From: Paralichthys olivaceus
Taxonomy: Eukaryota; Chordata; Actinopteri; Pleuronectiformes; Paralichthyidae
Assembly (NCBI RefSeq): GCF_024713975.1
Contig: NC_091096.1
Location: forward strand, 7,388,001 to 7,452,000
Reading direction: 5' to 3'
Length of the DNA: 64,000 bases
Positions 40,553 to 52,870 of the stretch are shown here, in pieces; the first letter of the stretch is position 1; each line of letters begins with the position of its first letter. The position numbers and the translations under genes are program-made. The notes under the pieces were generated by a model. That model made no database searches and was not told the origin of the DNA. It saw only the letters and a program-made list of their open reading frames with translations.

Positions 40553-43500
40553 TCATTCCACCGAGCAGAAATTATCCAGACTGTTCTCTCGGGTCTTGGG
40601 GAGCTCATTGTGTTCCAGTAGTCGGTACTGGAAGGAAACTCGATTGATGTAGTTCCCACTGGACACCAGCCTCAACACTGAGTTATCACAACCAATCTTC
40701 ATCTGGGCTGAGGGCCAAAGAGAAAAACAGATATTTTACAAAGGAACACACACAGAACATTTTGTTCTGTAGCCAGACCTGCTTAGCCTCAATATCAGGT
40801 GTGTATAAAGTAAAGGACGAACCTTTTTCATCTATTTTTAATTCATTTTGTTTCGATAATCTTTAAAGAAAAAATTTACAGTATAGCATATTGCAATTGC
40901 AAGTGCTCATTCATTCGAAGATAATAAATGATTCTTTCATGGGCATAGTGTACAATCACTCACATAAATATAGATGGACATTTATTAGTGTTTACTTTTG
41001 TAACTTTAAAATCAGGTTGTTAAATATATTTTGTATGTATGGTGATTTATATATATGAATGTATAACAATTTGGTGCTCTACCAATAAAACTGTACTGAA
41101 ATTTATTTTATTAATTCACCATTAAGGATCTTCCCATTAATTTTAAATACTGATCTCCTGCATAATCTCTACATAATTGGAAAATATGCTGTATGCAATA
41201 TATTCTGAGCTGGGTCTTTCAGTTGCAACACTTCTGATTATAAAAAGTGTTTCGTAATTTGTGCAGCTACAATTCAGTTCAAATATTTTTTTCAGTAAAC
41301 ATGGTGCAATGTGTTTCAAACATTACATATTAAAAATAGTTGTAGGGCAAAGCAAGAAGTCGGTTTTACAATTTAAAACCTTCTGAAGGAAACCTGTAAT
41401 TATAAAAAAACCCACTGGAGGCAAACTGGAGCGTCTGAGACTCACCGAGCCCATTGAGGGAGAAACAGAGGTCAGCTACAGGGAACATCTTGGAGGTGTC
41501 CACCCCATTCCCTCCCAGCAGCTCCACATAGTCACCTGACCCTGAACAGCCCGACCACACCTGCCTCTGTACAACACAAACAACAGTGTCTTCAGTTGCT
41601 GAAGTGAAGGTAACGCAACTCATCATTTACTTACTATATTACAACAAACGCATTTTCTTGTATCTTGTCTCTTGTCTGCCACAAGATTGCAAAAGTAACA
41701 AGCAAACTGTGAATGGAGATCGTCAGGTCTCACTGTGTGGTTAGAAATATAACCAGCATTGCATAAGCCAGTCCCCTGCCCATAGCACAGCCTGGAGAAT
41801 GCTCTGGCTGCAAATATTATGATCCTGCTAGAGTGGAAAAAATGATTCGGCTTGTTAGTGTTTCTTTAAACCAATCACGGTTGTCTTGGATGGCTCTGAG
41901 CCCAGTATATAATGACCCAGTGAAATAGAGTTGAGGGGAACTCTCTGTGAAACATTTGCGCTCTGGGAGACGATCACTGTCACTAAAAGAATATTTACCC
42001 TCAGAATTCAGTCCTATCTCCTTAAATTAAAAGTATTCTCCTTGTTCATTACTTACTTTTGACAGATTACATGATCACAAGCAGCTGTATTCGCTTAATA
42101 CAAAACATCTTTGAAAATGTACTACTTGACGGAACACTTACAACTTTCCTCTACATGTGAAAAGGATGTTGTGTTTGGCCGAGTAAATGCAGAACTGACA
42201 GTTAATCATAATGCCAGAAGTCTGGCAGCCAAATGTCGGACCAGCTGCTAACATCTTCAGGAGCCTTTTCATTCTACTGCCTGTTAACAACATGATTTAC
42301 ACAGTTTCTGTCTTCCTCTGAGCTCTGGGATTCTGGTTGTGTTTTCCTGAAAGTATGTGTTACACTTCTATACTTTTATTGTTTATATGATTCTGTATAT
42401 CTGTTACATCACATGTTGGCAGATAAAAAAAAAAAAAAGTTCCATGAGTTATAGTGGTTTTAGTTGGAGCTGCAATAGCAGATATTGTGGCTGTAATCGA
42501 GACTGTAAAAGGATTTAATATCCTCTGTAGCTTTTTATATTCTGGTTTGGCCATTATACATCAGAAACTGGCCAACATCTTTATTGAATGTTCAATATAA
42601 AGGGTTAATACACTCAATTGTGAATGTTTGATGCTAAGTTTTGCAGTAGATTATTGAAGCTCCTACACCCCTGTCCCACACAGCCTAATAATAATAATAA
42701 TAATACCAATTTTTTTATTGCCTTGATCAGAAATTCTACCACAACATTTTAATATTTTACTAGTTTCAGCAGAATACCAGTGAGCAAACTTTTTGCCATA
42801 CAGAACATTGATTTTGGACGACCCTCCGGAACCTTGGATTTTTCTCAGTGATAATATTTTCCAAAGATTCACTGCCAAGGTTTTTTAGTTCACTTTTGTT
42901 ATGACATCCACATGTGGCCAATTGAATATGGATAAGGTCAGGGAACATGAAACTACAATAGGTTAAAGGAAAAGTCTTTTTGCTCATTCACTTTCATGGA
43001 AAGAGTAGAATAGGATGAGAGACACGACTCTCATATCTGAACATGAACATTAAACATGTACTGTAATGCTGGAGCTGGAAACAAGTTAGCTTAGCATTAA
43101 GACTGGAAACTAGAGGTAGTAACTCTTAAACTTTTAAAGTTCAAGTTCAATTTAAACAAGATTTGATTGAACAACAACATGTTGATTAGATGTTTGTGTG
43201 TTGCTAGTTTGATTATTTTTTAAAAATTTATGAATAGGTTAACCTACAAATCTCACAGTGATAAAATATTTAAATATCAACTGTACTTTCATGAAAACCA
43301 TTAGGAAAAATGTATAGATTCTAAAATCTTTAAATCATAAACTGAGTGAATACATGACGCTAACTTCACAGAAACCTAAAACTATTTGTTGTAGCTTCTG
43401 AACCCTTGATGATATGATGAAGATGTTCCAGATGATCACACTGAGCACCAGACTGAAGTGGACTGCCAAACAATTGGGATGTACGGACACAGAGGTCTGT

Positions 43501-44084
43501 GACCGGGTTATTATAGAACCAATGTTTCCCCTCTGATTTATTGCTGGAAGATTTGCTCAAGCTAAGGAAAATGAGATTAATTTTTAATGGTAATGTGGCT
43601 GCTTCATTGACAAACCACAGATAAATCATTTTCCAATATCAGTGGCTTTACTGAGAACATCACTATCTGATAACAATGGTCTGCTGTGACAGTGGCAGCA
43701 CAACAGTTAAACCACAGACCACAGACTCTTTCAAGTAGTATGAAAGGCCTTCTGTCTTCTGAGCATCCTAAATGTAATTAATTAAAGAAGGATTCCACAA
43801 GAGGACTAAAAGAGGACAGTGAGTTTATTTTCCAAGAAAAACAAGGATGGTTGTCTGTTCATCTGTCTCTCTGTCTGTCTGTCTGTCTCCCTGTCTGTCT
43901 GTCCATCCGTTCTTCTCACCTGTCTCACCTGCGGGCTGAGCTCATTGCTTTTGGCCTGCCCCAGGCCGATTTCTGTCAGTCGGATCTCCACGGGGTAGAT
44001 GATGGAGAAGCTGCAGTTCCTGCGTTGGTGTGGCATCACCATGGTGAAGCTTCCCTCTGGACTCTGAGACATGATGTTGCAGGC

Positions 44085-44169
<85 letters not shown>

Positions 44170-44752
44170 GCAGAGGTTTCAAATGAACAGTTCCCCATCA
44201 CTAGAGAAACTCATTATTGACACCTCATGTCACAAATTGGATATAATCAAGGCTGACTGCAGGGAGGGGACACAATTAGGGACGAGCATGGAAATCCAAT
44301 CGCTGTTCTGATGACAAAGATGAGAAAATAATGAAATTTGAATAGATAACAGTATGGTAGACTAGACAGGCACCAACAGGAGTCGGAACACTTTACTCCT
44401 GCCGGCCTGTTGTTCATTTAGAGACGTGTTCATGGTAAATGAGCCTTGGCTATCAGCGCTGAGAGGAGAATGTTGGAACAGATATCACGGAGCACTATCT
44501 GTTTGGCAAGAGCAACGTGTGAATGACGCTCGACTGTTGTGCAAGTGTATTGCGTTTCCATTTTTATGATGGTATCCCATTATTTACAAAGGAACAGAAG
44601 AAATAAAGTAAATAAAATCTGGTTTAAATAAAGGCCCCTCATCACTACAGCATTACAGCAATTTCAAAACAAACTGTCCCACAGGGAGCATAAACCTTAA
44701 GCGACTCATTATTGGCTAAGCGGGGTCTACAAAAGTTCAGAGACAGAATTTA

Positions 44753-44787
<35 letters not shown>

Positions 44788-47612
44788 ATAACTGGACACA
44801 CACACATAAAAACTCTGTTTTACGGCCAGTCTTTTTCAATTGGAGTGACATAGCACTGCTTGCTGTGAGATAAAATAAAGGGACAATACTGTGGATAGAT
44901 GCAGTTATTAGAGGGTCAAGATATGAATAAAGCCAAAAATACCTCACGCTGCTCTGCTACAGATAATCCAGTCAACCCTCCCTCTCTGTGTGTCAGTGCT
45001 CTTTCTCAGTCCGTCTGTGCCTCGCAGCCAGATTGTGATTGTTATGTTATGTTGCCTGACACAGTGTTAACGCTGTGTTTGTCAAGCAGCTGGAAAACAG
45101 GTGCACCCCTCTCATTCAATCTCTTCCTGTTGCTCTCGGCCTTGATTAATGCTCAACCAGGCGCAAATGTCCAGGAAGAACACACATGCATGCACAAAAG
45201 TGAGTAGCACCGGTCCATCCCTCCACCTCAAAGCACAAGCAACGCAAATCTGATTTGGATGCATGTCCTTGGTGCTTGTTTATACTTTTTTATCATCATT
45301 TTTTGTGCAATTTCTCTTTCAGGGAATTGGTATCTGTTTTCTTTCCTCTGAAAGTTTCACACCATAAATTGGTCTCATATGTGTGCGGCAAGACTCACGA
45401 AAGGGGTTGTGCAGCTTTTTCACAGCGAGGGTGAAGCCGCTGTCGGCGCTTTGGATGCGGAAAAAGATCATGGCGACGTTCTGAGAGGAGCGGCTGGAGC
45501 CTCCTGATGACGGAGAGGAGCAGTAGTCTGTGTAGCGCTGGTGCATGGGGAGCTGGTGGTCCTGACTGCTGGGGAACTTCTCTCCCTTCAGGACCCAGCC
45601 GTCGAACATCTGGGGGAGGAAATGTTTTTGTGATCACTGGCGATTCTACGGACAACATTGGTTTAGAGGTGAAAATATGAAGTTTAGGTGTATATCTGTG
45701 TTTACCTGGACCTTGAGAAAAGACCTTGAATCAAGACGGATTTAAACAACTTGGAAAAATTGCCTTTTTTTAAATTTTTAGTTTCTGTTTACAACAAGTA
45801 GTGCGTGAACATGGGAGCAGATATATATTTCATGGTAGATAAATAAATGGTTTCCTATCAAATACAGGAAAAAATATACTATAAAAGGTATTTTGTATCC
45901 ATTTCTCAGTTTACCAACATGCCAGCCTCTGAAACCAATTTTATTTTAAGTTTGATTCAAGCATCCGCTGATGTTTAAAGATTGTGAAATTATTTTCATT
46001 TTTTCATTAAGTGGGGCTTTTCTACGGCTGTCAGTCTAATTGAATTCAAAATCACCTCACAGATGCTGGATCGTGAATCTTATTTCCCATTATCCAGTAA
46101 AAATTGTTGTTCTATAAATATTGAGTTAATCGTGTTGGAAGAAATAAGCATGTCATTAAGAAGTGGTGTGGTGTTGAGTGTTTGTGTGAGCGACCATGAG
46201 AGAGCATCTTTGACTTGATGCTGATGTGTGCAGCTGCTGTCGATAACCAGATGCACAAACACCTCGGTCCAGCCTCCAGAACTCTGTTTTTTCTCCCTGT
46301 TATGCTTTTTAACCAGGCTGGCCCACACTGAACCTGCAGGCTTGGCTTCAGAACCAAAGCCTCCTCTTCCCACACTTGCTCTGAGTAATGTGACCAATGC
46401 ACAGAAGATCCGGTGTGGTGTTTGGCCCCCTAACGCTGCCGTTACCCTGTTTGGCACCATTTCAATTGAGATGAAAAAGAATTCAATTGAAAAGCAATGA
46501 ACTTCCTGTCTCCCTCTTTTCGTGAGGGCTGAGGATGTGTGGGTGCTGTTTTTCTTTTGGGTGAGTGGGGCCAACCTTGATGAAATCTCCAGCGCTGCAG
46601 TCGATATTGATGTCAAACAGCTCAAGGCTGATGACCTCACTGGGCTCGGCGATGATGAAAGCTGCACAGGCCAGCTGTGGCCGAGATGCCACAAAGGAGA
46701 AGTAACCATCTGTGGCCAGCATGTCCAAGCATCCTTTAAACAGACAAACATATACAGAGACAACCGTCATTGGTTCATCATAACAGAGGAAGGGGATTCA
46801 ACTCTCCCATCTTTAGATCTCGAGAAAACCTCTTATTTAGTTTGATCTTTGAAAAATCATGTGGGGAAAGTGTGATGGTAATCACCTTTTAGGTCAAACA
46901 CAACAGAGTGTTCAGTGTTCTAAAGACACAAGTGTTGACCGGAGAGGTTTTCTTTGAACATTTGAAAGAGCTGATTTAGCTGTGTGGAGTTTGACAGACA
47001 TGGACTCAAACAAAAGTCTTAACACTGACGTCTTCATTGATCATATTCTCTGTTTGGCCACTGCAGGTACTAGTTACTGCACATATTAAATACACATATG
47101 CACATACACTACTACACGTGCAGGCTACACACTGTAAAGATGTAGATGATTGCTTGATTGATTAAGTGATTGATTGATTAATTGACTCTATATGGACCAT
47201 AAACACAGAGAACGTCCCTGCACTCAACGTTTTCTTTACATGCTGTTTGCCAAGTGAATAATCAGTGTTAAGCATTATTTGACTATTGAGCTTTATTTCC
47301 AGCAGCACTTACTGAGAGGTCGACGGAAAATAAAATCCTCTGAATCTCTTTTCTGGTCCAAACTGAGCAGAGAATATAACCCATCTGAAGCCTCCATATC
47401 CTGGAACGCACATCACAAAGAGAGACAAGTTCTTTACTTTTACAAATTCCCCCCTGCGGGACTTCTGCACTTATTCCACCACCGTGCATTGGTTAAAGTA
47501 CATGTATATATCGGTATGAGCGGGGTCTTACCTCTATGTGTCGGCTGAGCCCCAGCCTGGAGGAGAGGGAGATGAGGAAGAGGAGCAGTGGTGCGCGCAC
47601 ATCCAGCGACAT
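40553..47612 (-). CDS. crhbp: Corticotropin-releasing hormone-binding protein, 7 exons
   Basis: This secreted glycoprotein sequesters CRH and urocortin-type peptides and so dampens the stress axis. Exons in coding order: 47612-47532, 47400-47313, 46733-46576, 45609-45399, 44083-43929, 41566-41446, 40707-40553; together 969 nt, or 322 aa plus stop, the same length as human CRHBP. Exon 1 encodes a signal peptide (MSLDVRAPLLLFLISLSS). Exon 2 encodes a variable segment ending FRRPL. Exons 3-7 encode the conserved body: CLDMLATDGYFSF, AEPSEVISLELFDI, MFDGWVLKGEKFPSSQDH, SSQNVAMIFFR, GSFTMVMPHQRRNCSFSIIY with the N-glycosylation site, GDYVELLGGNGVDTSKMFPV, and QMKIGCDNSVLRLVSSGNY. All ten cysteines expected for five disulfides are present. 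Exon 2 is only 88 nt and lacks an initiating ATG; it was placed by its splice sites and by frame with exon 3. A TATA box lies 80 bp upstream of the ATG. Confidence 0.96.
40708..41445 (-). other. crhbp: crhbp intron 6
   Basis: This is AT-rich intron with no feature recognised. Confidence 0.6.
41567..43928 (-). other. crhbp: crhbp intron 5
   Basis: No exon is seen. It contains an AAT trinucleotide run at 42687-42704. 43025-43130 carries a degenerate fish repeat (ggaaacaagttagcttagcattaagactggaaac). Confidence 0.55.
43030..43130. repeat. Degenerate dispersed fish repeat
   Basis: The phrase TTAGCTTAGCATTAAGACTGGAAAC matches a repeat (gcttagcttagcataaagactggaaac) that I know to be widespread in teleost genomes. 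Confidence 0.5.
44088..44168. repeat. (CA)n microsatellite at the crhbp exon 5 acceptor
   Basis: This is an uninterrupted run of about 40 CA units. On the coding strand it is a TG tract followed only by TAAAG before exon 5 (starting at 44083), so it occupies the position of the polypyrimidine tract. Confidence 0.97.
44169..45398 (-). other. crhbp: crhbp intron 4
   Basis: Besides the CA repeat it holds a TA run at 44755-44784. 44220-44560 is a non-repetitive block of balanced composition that could be a conserved element. No exon is seen. Confidence 0.55.
45610..46575 (-). other. crhbp: crhbp intron 3
   Basis: No exon is seen. A 684-nt open frame overlapping this intron on the minus strand is the read-through of exon 3 into intron and is not a gene. 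Confidence 0.6.
46734..47312 (-). other. crhbp: crhbp intron 2
   Basis: It contains a short GATT/TGAT-type repeat near 47146-47182 and otherwise nothing recognised. Confidence 0.6.
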
Positions 47613-47691
47613 GGTGAAGTGCGTCTCTCGCTGAAAATGTTTTTCCTGGAGGAGATGGGGGGGAATGACGGCGCTGGCTGTGAGGTAGCAG

Positions 47692-47699
47692 CTTTTATA
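47692..47699 (-). promoter_or_regulatory. crhbp: TATA box of crhbp
   Basis: The coding strand reads GGCTATAAAAGCTGC, with TATAAAAG at 47699-47692, 80 bp upstream of the start codon at 47612. A start of transcription near 47665 would leave a 5' UTR of roughly 55 nt. Confidence 0.7.
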
Positions 47700-48836
47700 G
47701 CCGCTCAGACAGACAGGCAGGCGGGCAGGCAGGCCCACATCAGAGGGTCACCGAGGAACACAGAGCCGGGGGGGGGGGGACTCACTGGGATCCGGATGAA
47801 CAGCAATTCGTTCAGAGGAGCCATATTAGGGCATTGGAAAATGCGCGGCTGAGTGGGAACAAGGAGCTGCGTCTAAAATCGAATTAAAGGTCCTGATTTA
47901 TTCCTTTCAAAGTACTTCATGTGTGTTATGTATTTGGTGATAACATTACAGAGGCTTTTTGTTATTAAAAATGATGCTAGCTTTACAAATACTGGACTAA
48001 ATGTTAAAGCACATGTGAACAAACATTTCCAAGCCTCAGTGCCATAATTCAAAAAGGGCTTTTGAACATTGGTTTGGATTAAAATCAACATCAGAGGCTT
48101 GTATCTTCCCTGATGAATAAACACATTGTACTGAGACCTTAACTCACATCCAGGCACATGTTTTGAATGGAAATCATGGAATTGCGCAAGTTAAAACCTC
48201 CTTTTCAATGTGCCAATGACTTGGAATCAGTGTCCATCAGCAGGCCCTCATAGGACTGATGCAGTCCAGTAACAAACTGAGGGAGTGGGATCATGGGGCA
48301 GTAGTGGCCTGAAGCTTCTACGGAATCTGCAGCGAGGTACAAACCTGTAAATATTTTCCTCAGGGTGCTGAATGGAAAGGACATTTATTTCCCAACATTA
48401 ACAACCCCTCTGTTATGAATGTTGTTTCTTGGAGACGGGGGTTGTTTGTAGATTCACAACCTGCCTCCACTGATACACATGTTCATAATTTTACCACTTA
48501 TCTGTATTTACTCTCTTCCTGCTCCCCGCCGGGTCTCTGGGGTCAGCAATCTGTGACCTATCAATACCGTGCACTTTATTTGTTTGAATGCCAACTTCTG
48601 GTTCAGCGTGCTGGTTAATGTCCAAAATAGAAGAGACATCCAGGGAATATTGGGTTTAATCACTTCTCCATTAACAGAGGAAGCATGGGAAGGTTTATGT
48701 GATTCTTCACAGAGTAGAGAGCAGAGAAACTGATACTGTGAAAAAAACCATTTATATCATGTAATCAGTTGGTTGGTAAAACTTATTTTGTTCAAGTCAA
48801 AGCCATTCTTTGACATTTGATGAATATATTGTCACC

Positions 48837-49575
48837 TCCACTATAAGGAGGTTCTGTTCTCACTCCTTTCTACTTGTTTGTTTGCTTGTCCTGATCGGCT
48901 CTACATGAAAGTTGTTGGAAGAATGGGAAATGGGACAAGAAAGAAAGAAGAATTGTGGATCCAGACGAAGGGGCTGATCCAGGAGTATTTATTTTACTTT
49001 CTTTAACATTGTGAGAAGTTTTTGACATTTTCACTGATTTTCAAGGGAACAATTCATGGATATTGATGAAAAAAGGCAATCGACAGGACTGATATCTGTG
49101 AATGTATACAGTTTGGTGCAGCATGATTGATGCCATTCTAGTTTGTATTGTTTTGACAGGAAAAGGTTACAGGCTAGAGGTACCATGACTTACTGCTGCT
49201 GTGGCAGAACATAGAGTTTGCCAGAGACTGTTCATTGAGTGTGTGGTTGTGTTGTCCCTTGTGTCTGTTGAAAGGAGGTTGTGTATTCCCTCCTGTCCGC
49301 TTGTTGTTGCTTTGTTTGAACGTTTGCTTGTGTCTAAGCAAGATTACACAGAAGGACGCTTCAGGGAAGGATTCTGTATGCGTCAGAGAAAAAGTTACAA
49401 GTTGGTGCAGAATCAGATGAGAGGGTGTTTTTCAACATTTATACAGTTTTTCCGAAGAATAATTTGTGGATCTTGATTTGAAAAATTGATGGCTATTTAT
49501 GTGTGGAATTTGGTGCAGCTTGATTGAAAATGAATGGGACCGTTGGGCCTTAAATTCACTGAGTGTCATTCTAGT
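48837..49575 (+). repeat. Two tandem-orientated copies of a dispersed repeat
   Basis: The first copy runs about 48837-49175 and includes acttgtttgtttgcttg, tgatatctgtgaatgtatac and agtttggtgcagcatgattg. The second runs about 49255-49575 and includes agcaagattacacagaag, tttggtgcagcttgattg and cactgagtgtcattctagtt. They share phrase order with 39745-39960. Confidence 0.6.
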
Positions 49576-50639
49576 TCAAAATGTGGCCACAACCCAGGTG
49601 ATTTTCTGCTGCTGAGACCAGACAGACAAAGCATTGAAAGATTCATCTGTGCAGCAAAGCATAAACGACTTCTTTAATGCAACACAAACTGTGGAGAGAC
49701 ACGTCTTGCACACCACAAAGGACAAAAATGAATGTAGGTATTGGAAAGAGGCAGAGACAGAGACAAAGACAGGGGCTGTGATGTAATTTGGTTTCGAGGG
49801 AGGGAGCAAATTCATTTAGATGAGAATAATTGTGGGTGTCCACGCTGCCATTGTGAAAGGTCAAACTGAGATGTGGCTGTGTGTAAGAGATGATCATCAT
49901 CCTGTCAGCGTTCACACACACTCCTGTTAGAGCAGCCCACACGCTCACTCAGTCATCTGAAAAGAAGACAAGAGACTGCGTGAAACTCTGCCCTGCAATT
50001 ATCCCAAGCTAATGATAGCTGACATTCTCTCGTACTGATGAAGGGCTGCGGTGCCATATACAAGCAAGCAACCCAGAAAAACAACAACAACAGCAAAACA
50101 ATAGTGAACATAATGAGTCACATTTAGTCTCAGTCTGTTGTCTACAGTGCTGATGACCTATTCGAGGTGTATTACTTTCATTTAAAAGCCAGTGATCAGT
50201 GATAATAACGTCTGAACCTATTAGCTGAGGTCTCGCCACTGGAGTGTGGTCTGCTAATGTGAATGACAGCAGAGGGAAAGGAAAATGTTAGCAAAATGCT
50301 ACGTGGTGTGTGGGCATGTGTGTTTCATGCTGCAGCATGCGCTACAAGTGCTTGTCCCTCGGGGATGTCACACGAGTGCTGTGATGTGTGTGATGTGGTG
50401 CTGTGATACATACTGTGATTGTTCTAATCCAATTTATTAAACGAACGGATAGATTTTAATGAACAAGTAGCCACACAGTCTCATTACACAGCTGTAAACC
50501 ATGAGCAGATATATCAATTCACATCATGCTGTTCACAGATTTCATCTTCTAATCTGATGCGATCAGATCTAGCTCTGCTCTAACCCTCTTCACCTAACAC
50601 CAACCACAGAGCCTCACCCTTTCACAGAATGAGTGAATT

Positions 50640-50940
50640 CATATTAACAGCATTAATTCCCTGTGCCACTGTGTCACAGTGGAACAGCGACTTGAAGATC
50701 AATGGTTCGATTCCTGACCCCAGTCTGTGTATTAAAGTGTCCAAGACACAGAACCCTAAATTGCCCTTGGCAGTTGTTCCATTAGAGTGTGAATGTGTGA
50801 TAGAAAGTTGCAGTGTGTGTTAATGATGTATGAATGTGTGAATGGAACGTCTTGTATAAATATAATAATAATAATAATAATAGTAGTAATGATGTGTGAA
50901 TGGGACTTGTAGTGTAAAAGACTAGGAAAGTGAATGCAGT
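50640..50940 (+). repeat. Degenerate teleost repeat fragment
   Basis: Ordered phrases include ggttcgattcctgacccc, gtccaagacacagaaccc, taaattgcccttggcag and tgtgtgaatgggacttgtag. They match the second half of the repeat family seen at 34763-34960. Confidence 0.55.
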
Positions 50941-52689
50941 CTTATAATTGCAATACTACTATAATAATAATAAAAATAATAATTGTTATCATTATTATTT
51001 CAAGTCAATAATGATAATAACCATTAATCAGGCACAATTTTAAAACAAAAATTACACGAAAATTACACGTGATTTTCATATAATTTTTTCATATATGTTT
51101 TTTTATTTCCCAACATGAAATTTAGATTCAACTAATGAATTGATAAATCTCTCTGTCCCCATTGGTAAAATAAATCCTGGTGAAAGTGTCAACAAAAGAC
51201 TACAACACCATCTGGTGGTGAATGTAGGAACAGGTTAAAATCTCTTTGAGGTTCACTACCTTGAAAGTAAGTGTAAATAAGATTCAAAAACCATACGTAC
51301 AATTTTTACACAGACATTTCTTTTCATCAGAATTGTCTTAGAGACAGAGGGAGTGCAGATAATTCAGAGGAGTGTATTTTGGGGTTTCCTGTGCTTCTGT
51401 GCTCAAGGCCTCAGCTGGCCAGATGTGACAGGCACCTCTGCATGGGGCCAAAATTAAATCACAATGATTGTTGACTCCAGACATCAGAGTCTTAACCCTG
51501 TTTTGTATCCCAGCATGCAGCTCCTTCTGCACACCTGCTCCCGGACAAAGAAGGAACACGTAACTGGAGTATTTTTGGTTTGTTGTTGACTCCCTCACAC
51601 ACACATGCACATTCACAAATGCACACACACACTCAGTCCTTGTGTGGATCTGTCTGTCAGCGCAGCGGTCCAGCCCAGCTCTCCTTGCTGCCTGACTGAC
51701 CCATTCATCTCCTGCGGGGGCCGTAATGAGCCGACCCTCCCTGTTTGGACCGACCTGACAGAGAGAGATTGCTCTAAAGCCTCCATGGATTTTCCTGGTT
51801 GATCCCCTCCTCCCCGGCCCACTCCCATGAAAATGGTTAATTCCAAGTATATTAATGAGGAGCGATGGATAACACACTCTTCTTTTAATTACCTTCCAAC
51901 AGGGGAGGTCGGTGACTCCCATCTGATGGAGGCCTGTTTGTTTGATTAGTTTTACCACAGTAAGAGACTTTTATCTCATCCTGTGGTAAAAATGTAAGCA
52001 TAAGGAATGATTCATGGGTCAGTCATAGAGACACTGCATGTTAAGGTAAGAAAAACCAGGATGTGCTACATAAAATAAGATATTGGACATGCTTTGATTC
52101 TATTAATCTTAAAGAAAATACTGATGTTGCTCTAATTCTATGTTAGTGATGCTGAGATATTGTTCTTACAGGAAGAGCCGGTGGCACAAATGTGTCATAT
52201 GTCAATATATAATAAACACATCTACATATTGTGCAGCGATGATTGACGGTGCATGTGGAAGAGGAGAATAATTCCACATAATAGTATAATTACAGAGTGC
52301 ACTGTGGAGTAATTGTTCCAGAGTAACAAGGGACCTCTTTACCCGAGGAAACACAATCAGACAGAGAGACACAACCAGAGAGCAGCAGAGAGGCCTAGAA
52401 TTTAACAGAAGGAAATAGTTTCACCATAGTGAAAGAAACGTTATAGTACATTCATATCTATATGCTCTTTGTTTAATCGATCCAACAAAAGTCTAACATG
52501 ATGTTGATTGTTGTAGCTTTTCTCACTCAAGCCTGATCCATAACGCTGATTAATGTGACCTTGGTTACTGAAAGCTCTGTTGATATGTTCTCTCGCACAA
52601 TCCCTTGTTCCTACAAACAAAAAATTCATATCAGAGTTATGTTTTTAAGTCAGAGGAAAAGGAAATGAGAGATGATTTCAATGAGGACA

Positions 52690-52870
52690 TTTAAAAAAAA
52701 AATTCAAAAGAAAAAAACAATCCTGGACAAGACTTTCTGATTCGGATCCACACCAAAACCGGATGAGTTCTTTCCTGACCCATATCACACCCTAACACCA
52801 AGTGTCTAGTAGTTTTTGTGTAATCGTGCTTAAAAACAAACAAACCGCCTTGCCAGAGGTAACAAACCTG
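52690..52870 (-). repeat. Dispersed repeat copy (inverse orientation)
   Basis: It shares the phrases gatccacaccaaaaccgg, tcctgacccatatcacac and ttaaaaacaaacaaacc with the minus-orientated copy at 28440-28615. Confidence 0.5.

Noticed and set aside
46080-46763. 227-codon minus-strand open frame over crhbp exon 3
   Set aside because: This is the wrong frame of the exon plus intron read-through. The crhbp frame is fixed by splice phases and homology.
51338-51958. 206-codon minus-strand open frame in the crhbp-otp interval
   Set aside because: No recognisable domain, and no coding-type composition or splice structure. It spans a CA-rich patch that yields a His/Thr/Cys/Val run.
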